NCBI GenBank assembly: GCA_963777725.1
Contig: CAVZRR010000024.1
Coordinates: 7,626-71,625, forward strand
Direction of reading: 5' to 3'
Source: RPQJ01 sp963777725
GTDB taxonomy: Bacteria; Pseudomonadota; Gammaproteobacteria; Steroidobacterales; Steroidobacteraceae
Length of the DNA: 64,000 bases
Shown here: in pieces, positions 32,632 through 40,384 of the stretch
Layout: each line of letters starts with the position of its first letter
Numbering within the stretch: position 1 is the first letter of the stretch
Notes under the pieces: model-generated
What the model saw: only the letters and a program-made list of their open reading frames with translations
Databases searched by the model: none
What the model was told of the DNA's origin: nothing
Position numbers and translations under genes: made by a program

Positions 32632-33787
32632 CCGCTGGGTCGCCGCGGGGCTGCTGGTGCCGCTGCTGCTGGCGGCTGGTTGCAGTCACGAAGATCGGGA
32701 TGTCGGCGAGCGCGTCGATCCCGACGAGATCTACTACGTGCCGAGCATCATCGCCTCGGCGCGCAGGCTGGTGGACGGTGTGCAGCGGCAGTCGGGCCCG
32801 CTGTTCCGTCGGGATGCGCACGCCAAGGCGCACGGCTGCCTGACCGCGACGTTCCGGGTGCGCGACGACCTGCCTCAGGAACTGCGTTCGGCGGTCTTCG
32901 TCCCGGGCCACGAGTACCAGGCCTGGATCCGCTTCTCGAACGGCAACGCGGCGCTGCAGCCGGACGGCACCAAGGACGCGCGCGGCATGGCCATCAAGCT
33001 GATGGGCGTGCCGGGCCCGAAGCTGCTCGATTCCCCGTACGAGAAAGACGCGCTGACCCAGGACTTCCTGATGATCAACTTTCCGGTGTTCTTCAACCGG
33101 AACCCGCAGGAGTACGAGAACTTCATCCGCTACCAGGCCGACGGCAGCAAGTTCGGCTATTTTTTCCAGGGCCGCAATCCGCTCGACTGGAAATGGCGCG
33201 AGGTCGTGCTCGGCGGCCAGCTGCTCGGGCGCATCGCGAACCCGCTGTATGCCCAGTACTTCAGCATGACGGCCTACGCCATGGGCGTGGAGCCGGGGCC
33301 GTGGAGGCAGCCGCCGCCTTACCGGCGCGCGATGAAGTACAGCGCCAGGAGCTGCACGCCGCCGGCGACACGGGCCCCGGACTTCCGGGGCGACGATTAC
33401 CTGCGCCGCGGCCTTGCGGAGCACCTCGCGAGCGCTGACGGCTGCTTCGATTTCCTGGTCCAGTTGCAGGATCCGGCGCGCAACATGCCGATCGAAGACC
33501 CGACCGTGAAGTGGCGGGAGTCGCAGTCGGCCTACCAGCCCGTGGCACGGATCACGATCCCGGCACAACAGTTCGACACGCCCGAGCGCAATGCCTTCTG
33601 CGAGAACCTCGCGTTCACGCCGTGGCACGGCCACGTGGATCACCGGCCGCTCGGCGGGCTGAACCGCATCCGCAAGGCGGTCTACGAGGAGATCGCCGTC
33701 TACCGCCACGCTCGCAACCGTGTGCCGTACCGCGAGCCCACCGGCTGGTGCCTGCGACTGGACGGCCTGCCGTGCGACGAATCCTGA
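32621..33787 (+). CDS. Catalase-family lipoprotein
   Basis: The 388-residue protein begins at a GTG (32621, GGAGGGA upstream) with a lipobox LLLAAGC, so it is probably a lipid-anchored periplasmic protein. The catalase fold is shown by FRRDAHAKAHGCLTATFRV, carrying the distal histidine, by WIRFSNGNA and by AFTPWHGHVDHRPLGGLNR near the C-terminus. The classic proximal-tyrosine motif of true catalases is not evident, as in SrpA-type and other catalase-related heme proteins, so peroxidase or another heme chemistry is more likely than catalase proper. It overlaps both neighbours in the operon, and the pairing with a diheme cytochrome suggests that they share peroxide or oxidised lipid chemistry. 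Confidence 0.78.
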   Translation: MAVNRWVAAGLLVPLLLAAGCSHEDRDVGERVDPDEIYYVPSIIASARRLVDGVQRQSGPLFRRDAHAKAHGCLTATFRVRDDLPQELRSAVFVPGHEYQAWIRFSNGNAALQPDGTKDARGMAIKLMGVPGPKLLDSPYEKDALTQDFLMINFPVFFNRNPQEYENFIRYQADGSKFGYFFQGRNPLDWKWREVVLGGQLLGRIANPLYAQYFSMTAYAMGVEPGPWRQPPPYRRAMKYSARSCTPPATRAPDFRGDDYLRRGLAEHLASADGCFDFLVQLQDPARNMPIEDPTVKWRESQSAYQPVARITIPAQQFDTPERNAFCENLAFTPWHGHVDHRPLGGLNRIRKAVYEEIAVYRHARNRVPYREPTGWCLRLDGLPCDES

Positions 33788-34914
33788 AGTGGCTGGGGCT
33801 GGTCGTGCTGGCCGTGGCGGCGTACCTGCTGCTCTGGCCGACGCCGCTCGATCCGTATGCGTGGACGCCGCCGCCGAATCCCGGCACGGGCCCGGATTCG
33901 CCGTTCCGGCCGACGCAGGACATCGAGGTGCGCGCGGCGTTCGCGAGCCATCTGATCGGCACGTTCGACGACAAAGCCGGCCGACCCGTCAATTTCGGTC
34001 CGGAGGACGTGGCCGTCAGTCCGCGCGACGGTCGAATCTACACGGGCCTCGGTGACGGGCGGATCCTGCGCATCGACCCGCACGGCGGGCCGGTCGAGGT
34101 CTTCGCGGATACCGGTGGCCGGCCGCTCGGCGTCACGTTCGATACCAGCGGCGAGCATCTCTACGTCAGCGACGGGTTGCTCGGGCTGTTGTCCGTGGAC
34201 CTCGACGGCCGCGTCACGGTGCTGGTCGATGAGGCGCACGGCGAACCCGTGACCTTCGCCGACAACCTCGACGTGGCCCGCGACGGCACGATCTGGTTCT
34301 CCGCCCCGACGCGGGACCACTCGCTGGCCGAGGTCGAGCTCGACGTCTGGGACAGTCGGCCGAGCGGCCGGCTGTTGCGCTACTCGCCGGACACCGGCGA
34401 GGCCGAGGTCGTGCTCGACGACCTGTTCTATGCCAACGGCGTCGCGCTCGCTGCGGACGAGAGCTTCGTGCTGGTGGCCGAGTTCCTCGCGTTCCGGATC
34501 GTGCGCCGCTGGTTGACCGGGCCGCGCGCCGGCACGCACGAGATCTTCGTGGACGGCCTGCCCGGTTATCCGGACAACATCACACGCACCCCGGACGGAC
34601 ACTTCCTGGTCGGACTGTCACTGCAGCGGATCCCGGGTCTCGACGCGCAGCGCGCGCGGCCGTGGGCGGTCAAGGTGCTGTACCGCCTGCCCGCGTTCCT
34701 CAAGCCCAAGGCGCAGTACCCAGGATACCTGATGGAGTTCGACGCGCAGGGCAGGCTGCGGCGTTTCGCCGCCGACGAGACCCGGGACGTGGTGGCGCAG
34801 GTCACGTCCGGCACGGTCCTGCCGGCCCAGGCGCCGGGTGCGGCGGCGGAAATCGTCGTGGGCAGCCTGCTGGTCGAGTCCGTGCGGCAGTTGCGCCTGC
34901 AACCGGCGGACTAG
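33772..34914 (+). CDS. SMP-30/strictosidine-synthase-like beta-propeller protein
   Basis: The 380-residue protein has an N-terminal membrane helix (LKWLGLVVLAVAAYLLL) and a six-bladed beta-propeller of the SMP-30/gluconolactonase/strictosidine-synthase group. Blade signatures include GPEDVAVSPRDGRIYTGLGDG, NLDVARDGTIWFSAP and DNITRTPDGHFLVGL, the last being characteristic of strictosidine-synthase-like hydrolases. These use a metal in the central channel to open lactones or esters. The GTG at 33772 overlaps the catalase-like gene and starts the helix. Its stop shares three bases with the stop of the convergent SLOG gene. Confidence 0.82.
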   Translation: MRRILKWLGLVVLAVAAYLLLWPTPLDPYAWTPPPNPGTGPDSPFRPTQDIEVRAAFASHLIGTFDDKAGRPVNFGPEDVAVSPRDGRIYTGLGDGRILRIDPHGGPVEVFADTGGRPLGVTFDTSGEHLYVSDGLLGLLSVDLDGRVTVLVDEAHGEPVTFADNLDVARDGTIWFSAPTRDHSLAEVELDVWDSRPSGRLLRYSPDTGEAEVVLDDLFYANGVALAADESFVLVAEFLAFRIVRRWLTGPRAGTHEIFVDGLPGYPDNITRTPDGHFLVGLSLQRIPGLDAQRARPWAVKVLYRLPAFLKPKAQYPGYLMEFDAQGRLRRFAADETRDVVAQVTSGTVLPAQAPGAAAEIVVGSLLVESVRQLRLQPAD

Positions 34915-36695
34915 CGGCCCAGCCGCCAGATCCGCGTCTGGTCGAGCGGGCGCTCGCGGTGCATGATGATCCACTCCGCGTGCTCGTCGAGCGCCGCGTC
35001 GCCGAGCAGCAGCAGGATGCGGCGGCGATCCGCATCGTCCTGCGCCAGCTCGAGCCGTCGTCGCGCACTGCGGAAGACGCGGTACATGAACTCGTACTGC
35101 TTCATCAGCTCGCTCTCCGCCGTGCGGTGCGCGTACGCCTGGCGCACGCCGGCCAGCAGCAGCATGATGCCGAGCGTCAGGATCAGCGCGTTGCGCAGCG
35201 CATCGGGCATCACGCTGCCGAACAGCAGCAGCAACGCGATCGAGATCGCGCCCACGCCCATGCTCGTGATCTCGAGCTTGCTCGTGAGCTTGTGCCGACC
35301 CAGCCGCTCGACCGACTTGCGGCGGTAGTAGCCGAGCTGGCCGCTGCCGTCGTCGCCGATCCACTCGCGGCGCGCAAAAGCGATGCCCTCCGGGTCGTCG
35401 CTCGGCGCGATGTCGCAGCGCAACCCGGTCACCCGCATCACGTTGCGGATCCAGCCCAGCTCGACGTCCTGCTTCTGCAGGAAATTGTCGTGCGCGAACT
35501 TCGTCACGTTGCCGCTCGTCACGCCGGCGGCGGCCCAGAAGAACTGCACGCGCAGGCCTTCGGCCAGCGCGCGGTAGTCGAGGTACTTGCGGTGCCATGC
35601 ACCCCGGCTGGCCGCGACCAGCACCGCGAGCGCGAGCAGCACGAAGCCGAGCAGGCCGTAGAGGAAGTAATCCAGCGTCTCGAGGTCGGAATAGAGGATG
35701 AACATCGAGCCCATGAAGAACGCCAGCACGTGCGAGACGCGCAGAGCGAGCAGCGTGCGCTTCTGGTAGTGGATCGCGAGCCAGTCGGCGATGCAGAAGC
35801 CGGCGTTGATGCGCCGCAGTTCCGGGTTCAGCCGGGCCGCGTCCACGTCGGAGCACAGCGGGTACTTCTGCTCCTCGATGCTGGCGGCGTGGCGGCGTGC
35901 GTCCCGATTGAAGTCGCTGGTGCGCTCGAAGATCAACCGGTGCCGCAAGGGCAGGTCCGCGGTGCGGGGCGCGTACTCGTCCGTCGTGAGCCAGGCCGTC
36001 TCGAGCGGCGCGAGCCCGTCCTGCGGCGCGCCACCGGGGCGGTCGCGGGAACAGACGATGTGATAGACGAGGTCGCTTTCGTCGTCGGCCAGCATCCGCT
36101 GGTTGGCCGCCGCCCGGGACGTGTACCCCGGCATCATGTCGTTCTGGTGGAAGTTCACGACTGCGGCCGTGCCGCCCAACTCGCCCGCCTGCTTACCGTC
36201 CCAGAGCGCAAGCAGCACGTGGCAGTGGGCGGAGAGGAAGACGCCGAGCTGCGCGTACTGCCGGTCGCGGTTGTAACCGGGCTCGCGGGAGAGACCGGCC
36301 GTGTTGCCCGGCGTGAACGGCAGCTCGATGAACTCGCTCGATCGCGCGCACAGCGCGAGGAAGCGTTCGCGTTCCGGACCCGCGGCAAAGTCCTCCGCGT
36401 AGAGGTGGCGCGGCATCGGCAGCGCGGCGATCACCTTCAATCCGAGCGCCAGCGCCTCCTCGGCCACCAGCGAATCGGCGCCCGCCGCCAGCCCGGACAT
36501 CACGACGACCGGCAGGTCCGGATAGCGACGCTCGAGGTCCGCCATGAACGCGCGCACGCGTTCACGGATCGCCGGCAGCTCGCTCGCGATCAGGTCGCGA
36601 TGCCCGGTGACGGCCACGACGAGCGGGACCGGCGTAACGGGCACGCCCGAGGCCGATGCGCCCTGCGGCCCGGACTGCCCTGCGCCTGCTTGCAT
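34911..36695 (-). CDS. SLOG-domain membrane protein (SLATT-like conflict effector candidate)
   Basis: The 594-residue protein opens with a Rossmann-like SLOG domain (residues 24-165): PLVVAVTGHRDL, VVVMSGLAAGADSLVAEEAL, GLKVIAALPMP and the later HVLLALWDGK. SLOG domains bind nucleotide-derived ligands and are partners of membrane effectors in prokaryotic conflict systems. The C-terminal half has two pairs of transmembrane helices (about 315-336 and 340-362, then 477-495 and 502-520) with a basic, helical cytoplasmic tail ending in HAEWIIMHRERP, resembling SLATT (SLOG-associated two-TM) effectors. I infer a ligand-gated membrane protein, possibly defensive. No cyclase, toxin or CBASS partner is adjacent, and the two flanking genes are metabolic. 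Confidence 0.75.
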   Translation of the reverse strand: MQAGAGQSGPQGASASGVPVTPVPLVVAVTGHRDLIASELPAIRERVRAFMADLERRYPDLPVVVMSGLAAGADSLVAEEALALGLKVIAALPMPRHLYAEDFAAGPERERFLALCARSSEFIELPFTPGNTAGLSREPGYNRDRQYAQLGVFLSAHCHVLLALWDGKQAGELGGTAAVVNFHQNDMMPGYTSRAAANQRMLADDESDLVYHIVCSRDRPGGAPQDGLAPLETAWLTTDEYAPRTADLPLRHRLIFERTSDFNRDARRHAASIEEQKYPLCSDVDAARLNPELRRINAGFCIADWLAIHYQKRTLLALRVSHVLAFFMGSMFILYSDLETLDYFLYGLLGFVLLALAVLVAASRGAWHRKYLDYRALAEGLRVQFFWAAAGVTSGNVTKFAHDNFLQKQDVELGWIRNVMRVTGLRCDIAPSDDPEGIAFARREWIGDDGSGQLGYYRRKSVERLGRHKLTSKLEITSMGVGAISIALLLLFGSVMPDALRNALILTLGIMLLLAGVRQAYAHRTAESELMKQYEFMYRVFRSARRRLELAQDDADRRRILLLLGDAALDEHAEWIIMHRERPLDQTRIWRLGR

Positions 36696-36768
36696 GGGGC
36701 CGGATTAGACCACGGCGCCGCGCCCGAGTCTCGGGTAACCTCTGGTGACGACGTGAGAGGTGCGGCGC

Positions 36769-37647
36769 ATGGCGAAGGCGGTACTCGGCATCATCGGCGG
36801 CTCCGGGATCTACGAACTGCCGGGCCTCGAGGACATCCGCGAGGAGCGCGTGTCGACGCCTTGGGGGGAGCCCTCCGACGCGCTGCGCATCGGCCGCATC
36901 GGCGGCACGCAGGTGGTCTTCCTGCCACGCCACGGCCGTGGCCACCGGCTGGCGCCGTCGGGCATCAATTACCGCGCCAACATCGACGCGCTGAAGCGCG
37001 CGGGCGTGACGGACCTCGTGTCGTTCTCCGCCTGCGGTTCGTACAAGGAGGAGTTGAGCCCCGGCACGTTCGTGCTGGTCGATGATTTCGTCGATCGCAC
37101 CGTGCATCGCGAGAGTTCGTTCTTCGGCAACGGCTGCGTCGCGCACGTGTCGTTCGCGCGTCCGGTGGGCCCGGCGCTGCAGGACCTCGTCGCGCGTGCC
37201 GCGGAGGGCGAGGGGATCCCATTCCGGCGCGGTGGCACGGCGGTCTGCATGGAAGGCCCGCAGTTCTCGACGCTGGCGGAGTCGCTGACCTACAAGGGGC
37301 TCGGCTACGACGTCATCCACATGACCTCGATGCCGGAGGCGAAGCTCGCGCGCGAGGCGGAGATCACCTACGCGGTGGTCGCCATGGTCACTGACTACGA
37401 TTGCTGGCACGAGGTGCACGGCGCGGTCGACGTGGCCAGCCTGCTCGCCGTCATGCACGAGAACGGCGACAAGGCGCGACGGTTGCTTGCGCGGCTGGCA
37501 CACGATTTCCCCGCCGAGCACATCCCGTGCCCGGTGGGTTCCGACCACGCGCTCGACGGCGCCGTCATCACGCACCCCGACGCGCGCGACCCGGCGCTGG
37601 TCGCGAAGCTGAGCGCGGTCGCGGGCCGCGTGCTGGGCAGCCGGTAG
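36769..37647 (+). CDS. mtnP: S-methyl-5'-thioadenosine phosphorylase
   Basis: The 292-residue enzyme splits methylthioadenosine into adenine and methylthioribose-1-phosphate. Motifs: LGIIGGSGIYELPGL, LPRHGRGHRL, SACGSYKEEL, MEGPQFSTLAES, MTSMPEAKLAREAEI and MVTDYDCWH. The TDYDCW stretch is typical of MTA phosphorylase rather than purine nucleoside phosphorylase. GAGAGG lies eight bases before the ATG. It is the first gene of a run with mtnA and a class II aldolase, which fits the DHAP shunt. Confidence 0.95.
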   Translation: MAKAVLGIIGGSGIYELPGLEDIREERVSTPWGEPSDALRIGRIGGTQVVFLPRHGRGHRLAPSGINYRANIDALKRAGVTDLVSFSACGSYKEELSPGTFVLVDDFVDRTVHRESSFFGNGCVAHVSFARPVGPALQDLVARAAEGEGIPFRRGGTAVCMEGPQFSTLAESLTYKGLGYDVIHMTSMPEAKLAREAEITYAVVAMVTDYDCWHEVHGAVDVASLLAVMHENGDKARRLLARLAHDFPAEHIPCPVGSDHALDGAVITHPDARDPALVAKLSAVAGRVLGSR

Positions 37648-37662
37648 CCCGCGGCCGGCGTC

Positions 37663-38760
37663 ATGCTCGTCCGCGGCCAGGCCTATCGGACCATCTTCGT
37701 CGCCGACGACGGCTGGTCCGTCGCCGTGATCGACCAGACGCGGCTGCCGTTCGCGTTCGAGCTGCTGCGGCTGCAGGACGCGGACCAGGCCGCGCAGGCG
37801 ATCTGCAACATGGTCGTTCGCGGCGCGCCGCTGATCGGCGTCACCGCAGCCTACGGCGTGGCGCTGGGATTGCGTGCCGACGCGACCGACGTCGGCCTGG
37901 AGCGCGTCATCGGCCTGCTCGGCGCGACACGGCCGACGGCCGTCAACCTGCGTTGGGCGCTCGAGCGGATGGCCACCGTGCTGGGCCCGGAGTCACCCGA
38001 ACGGCGTGTCGAGCTGGCCTATGCCGAGGCCGCGCGCATGGCGGACGATGACGTGGCCGCGTGCGCTGCGATCGGGCGCCATGGCGCCGCGATCCTCGAG
38101 CGGCTCGGCGCGTCCCGCGGCGGCGAGCCGGTGCGGGTCCTCACGCACTGCAATGCAGGCTGGCTCGCTTGCGTCGACTGGGGCACTGCGCTCGCGCCGG
38201 TCTACGCCGCGCACGACGCCGGCCTCGCGCTGCACGTCTACGTGGACGAAACGCGGCCGCGCAACCAGGGCGCGGCGCTGACCGCATTCGAGCTCGGCGC
38301 GCACGGCGTGCCGCACACGGTGATCGCGGACAACACGGGCGGACACCTGATGCAGCACGGGCTCGTGGACGTCTGTCTCGTCGGCAGTGACCGGACGACG
38401 GCAGCCGGCGACGTCGCGAACAAGATCGGCACCTACCTGAAGGCGCTCGCGGCGCGCGACAATGGCGTGCCGTTCTATGCGGCGCTGCCTTCATCGACGA
38501 TCGACTGGACGATCGAGGACGGCGTCCGTGACGTGCCGATCGAGGAGCGCGCCGCGCGCGAGGTAACTCACGTGCGCGGCCGGGCCGACGACGGTCGCCT
38601 GCTCGACGTCGAGGTCGTCGCACCCGGCAGCCCGGTGGCCAATCCCGCGTTCGACGTCACGCCGGCCCGGCTCGTCACCGGCATCATCACCGAGCGCGGC
38701 GTCGCGCTCGCGAGCCGCGCAGGTCTTGCTGCGCAGTATCCCGAGAGGTCCAGTCGCTGA
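37663..38760 (+). CDS. mtnA: Methylthioribose-1-phosphate isomerase
   Basis: The 365-residue enzyme of the eIF2B-like superfamily isomerises methylthioribose-1-phosphate to methylthioribulose-1-phosphate. The signatures are NMVVRGAPLIGVTAAYG, VLTHCNAGWLA (catalytic Cys), and VCLVGSDRTTAAGDVANKIGTY (catalytic Asp). It starts 15 bases after mtnP and its TGA is followed directly by the start of the aldolase gene, so the three are one operon. Confidence 0.95.
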   Translation: MLVRGQAYRTIFVADDGWSVAVIDQTRLPFAFELLRLQDADQAAQAICNMVVRGAPLIGVTAAYGVALGLRADATDVGLERVIGLLGATRPTAVNLRWALERMATVLGPESPERRVELAYAEAARMADDDVAACAAIGRHGAAILERLGASRGGEPVRVLTHCNAGWLACVDWGTALAPVYAAHDAGLALHVYVDETRPRNQGAALTAFELGAHGVPHTVIADNTGGHLMQHGLVDVCLVGSDRTTAAGDVANKIGTYLKALAARDNGVPFYAALPSSTIDWTIEDGVRDVPIEERAAREVTHVRGRADDGRLLDVEVVAPGSPVANPAFDVTPARLVTGIITERGVALASRAGLAAQYPERSSR

Positions 38761-39414
38761 ATGAACGCCGCCGAACTGCAAGCCCGCAGCGAGATCGTCG
38801 CCGTGTCGCAGGCGCTGGACGCGGCCGGGCTGGTGCCGAACAAGTCGGGCAACGTCTCCTGCCGCCGGCCGGACGGTTTCCTGATCACGCCGGCTGGCGT
38901 GCCGTATCGGGATTTGTCGGCCGGCCAGATCGTCCCGCTGGCGCTCGATTCCGCACCTGAACCGGGTGACTCGAGGCCGTCCTCGGAGTGGCGCATGCAC
39001 GCGGCGATTTACGCGCACCGGCCGGATGTCTCTGCGATCGTGCACACTCACAGCCCGCGCGCCACGGCGCTCGCCTGCGCCGGTCGCGGCATCCCGCCGT
39101 TCCACTACATGATCGCGCTCGCCGGCGGCGACGTGCGCTGCATGCCGTATGCGACGTTCGGCACGGCCGAACTCGCCGAATCGGCGGTCCGCGGCCTCGA
39201 GGGACGCCACGCGACGCTGCTCGCAAACCACGGCGTCATCGCGGTCGGCGCGACTTTGAATGCCGCGCATGCGGTTGCAGTCGAGGTCGAGAACCTGGCC
39301 ATCGAGTACCTGGCGATGCTCGCGGCGGGCCTCGAGCCTGTGCTGCTCAGCGACGCTGAACTGCAACGGGTCATCGATAAGTTCGTGGACTACGGGAGGC
39401 TCGCGAGATCATGA
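38761..39414 (+). CDS. Class II aldolase, fuculose-phosphate-aldolase type
   Basis: The 217-residue zinc enzyme follows E. coli FucA closely: KSGNVSCRRPDGFLITPAGVPY, SSEWRMH (catalytic Glu), VHTHSP, IPPFHYMIALAGG, YATFGT and LLANHGVIAVG, with a tail VIDKFVDYG that lines up with the FucA end. It is more FucA-like than MtnB (methylthioribulose-1-phosphate dehydratase). In the DHAP shunt an aldolase of this kind cleaves methylthioribulose-1-phosphate into dihydroxyacetone phosphate and methylthioacetaldehyde. Its place after mtnP-mtnA supports that role. The activity itself is inferred. Confidence 0.88.
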   Translation: MNAAELQARSEIVAVSQALDAAGLVPNKSGNVSCRRPDGFLITPAGVPYRDLSAGQIVPLALDSAPEPGDSRPSSEWRMHAAIYAHRPDVSAIVHTHSPRATALACAGRGIPPFHYMIALAGGDVRCMPYATFGTAELAESAVRGLEGRHATLLANHGVIAVGATLNAAHAVAVEVENLAIEYLAMLAAGLEPVLLSDAELQRVIDKFVDYGRLARS

Positions 39415-39872
39415 CGCAAACCGCTGCCAGGGGCCTGGTGCCGACGGAGTGGCTGCTCGTCGCGCTCGGCGTCGTCGGGCTCGCGGGCACCTGGGCACAG
39501 GTCTTCGATTACCTCGCGCTCGGTTTCCTGCCGGGCAACGTGCAGTTCTGGAAGGAAACCGTCGCGACGCCGGCGAGCACGTTCATCACGGTCGACGTGC
39601 TGGTGCTTGCGGCCGCGCTCTTCATCTGGATGTTTGGCGAGGGACGTCGCCTCGGCATCGGCGCGGGCTGGCTCTGGGGCTATTTCCTCGCGAGCCTGCT
39701 GGTGGCGATCAGTTTTGCGCTGCCGTTGTTCCTCGCGCATCGCCATCGCCACGTCCGGTTGCACCGGCCGGCGGAGAACGGCGCGCCGGCCGGTGCGGAC
39801 TGGATCGCGATTGGCGTGGCAGTGCTGATTGCGCTGGTCGCGGCCGCGTTCAGCCTGCGCCACCTGCCCTGA
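39411..39872 (+). CDS. DUF2834-like small membrane protein
   Basis: The 153-residue product has four hydrophobic segments (WLLVALGVVGLAGTW; TVDVLVLAAALFIWMF; LWGYFLASLLVAISFALPLFLAHR; WIAIGVAVLIALVAAAF), the usual layout for small DUF2834-type inner-membrane proteins. Its ATG overlaps the aldolase stop (ATGA), so it is the fourth gene of the mtnP operon. It could serve in export of the methylthio aldehyde/alcohol product, but that is guesswork. Confidence 0.68.
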   Translation: MTQTAARGLVPTEWLLVALGVVGLAGTWAQVFDYLALGFLPGNVQFWKETVATPASTFITVDVLVLAAALFIWMFGEGRRLGIGAGWLWGYFLASLLVAISFALPLFLAHRHRHVRLHRPAENGAPAGADWIAIGVAVLIALVAAAFSLRHLP

Positions 39873-39878
39873 GGCGGT

Positions 39879-40304
39879 TCACCACCGTGGGACCGGACGG
39901 TCGGTCACGACGTAGCCGCGCGCCTTCGGGTGCCAGACGTAATAGACCGGCGGTGCGACGACCCGGTAGCCGGATCGATACGGGCGATACCATTGGCCGC
40001 CGCCGTAGTAATAGCGGTGGCCGCGGTAATGCACGACCCGTGCGCGTGACGGCAACCGAGACACGACCTGGTGACGGCGTGGATCGTAGTCCTGCCAGCG
40101 CTCGTCGCGGCGGTACCGGTCGTCGTCGTAGCGGTCCTCGTAGCGGTCCTCGTAGCGGCGATCACCGTACCGCTGGTCATCCCGATCGTCGTAGCGCTTG
40201 TCGTTCTGGGCGTGGGGCGGCGGGTCGGCCACGGCAGTGACCGGCTGCAGCGTCAGCGCCGCCAGTGCGGCCGCGCCGAGCAAGTGGGCGATGCGTCGGT
40301 TCAT
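39879..40304 (-). CDS. Exported D/R/Y-rich protein
   Basis: The 141-residue product has a signal peptide (LLGAAALAALTLQPVTAVA, to about residue 30), then a low-complexity tract of Asp, Arg and Tyr repeats (such as RYEDRYEDRYDDDRYRRDE), and a C-terminal half rich in aromatics (YYYGGGQWYRP, PVYYVWHP). Such proteins are common in soil proteobacteria as unnamed exported proteins. AGGAGG lies before the ATG. The low-complexity segment is encoded by 12-base tandem units, so its length may vary between strains. Confidence 0.78.
   Translation of the reverse strand: MNRRIAHLLGAAALAALTLQPVTAVADPPPHAQNDKRYDDRDDQRYGDRRYEDRYEDRYDDDRYRRDERWQDYDPRRHQVVSRLPSRARVVHYRGHRYYYGGGQWYRPYRSGYRVVAPPVYYVWHPKARGYVVTDRPVPRW
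40132..40165. repeat. Short tandem repeat (unit TCGTAGCGGTCC)
   Basis: Nearly three copies of a 12-base unit in phase with the reading frame encode the R/Y/E/D repeats of the exported protein. Loss or gain of one unit would keep the frame. Confidence 0.6.
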
Positions 40305-40384
40305 GGTCGCCTCCTGCACGCGCCGGAATGGCGGTGCTCCTGCGACCTAGAACGCCGGAGGCTCGGGCGGGTTGACGTGGCTGC

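Noticed and set aside
38761..39414. MtnB methylthioribulose dehydratase
   Set aside because: Sequence, especially YATFGT and the VIDKFVDYG tail, follows FucA rather than MtnB.
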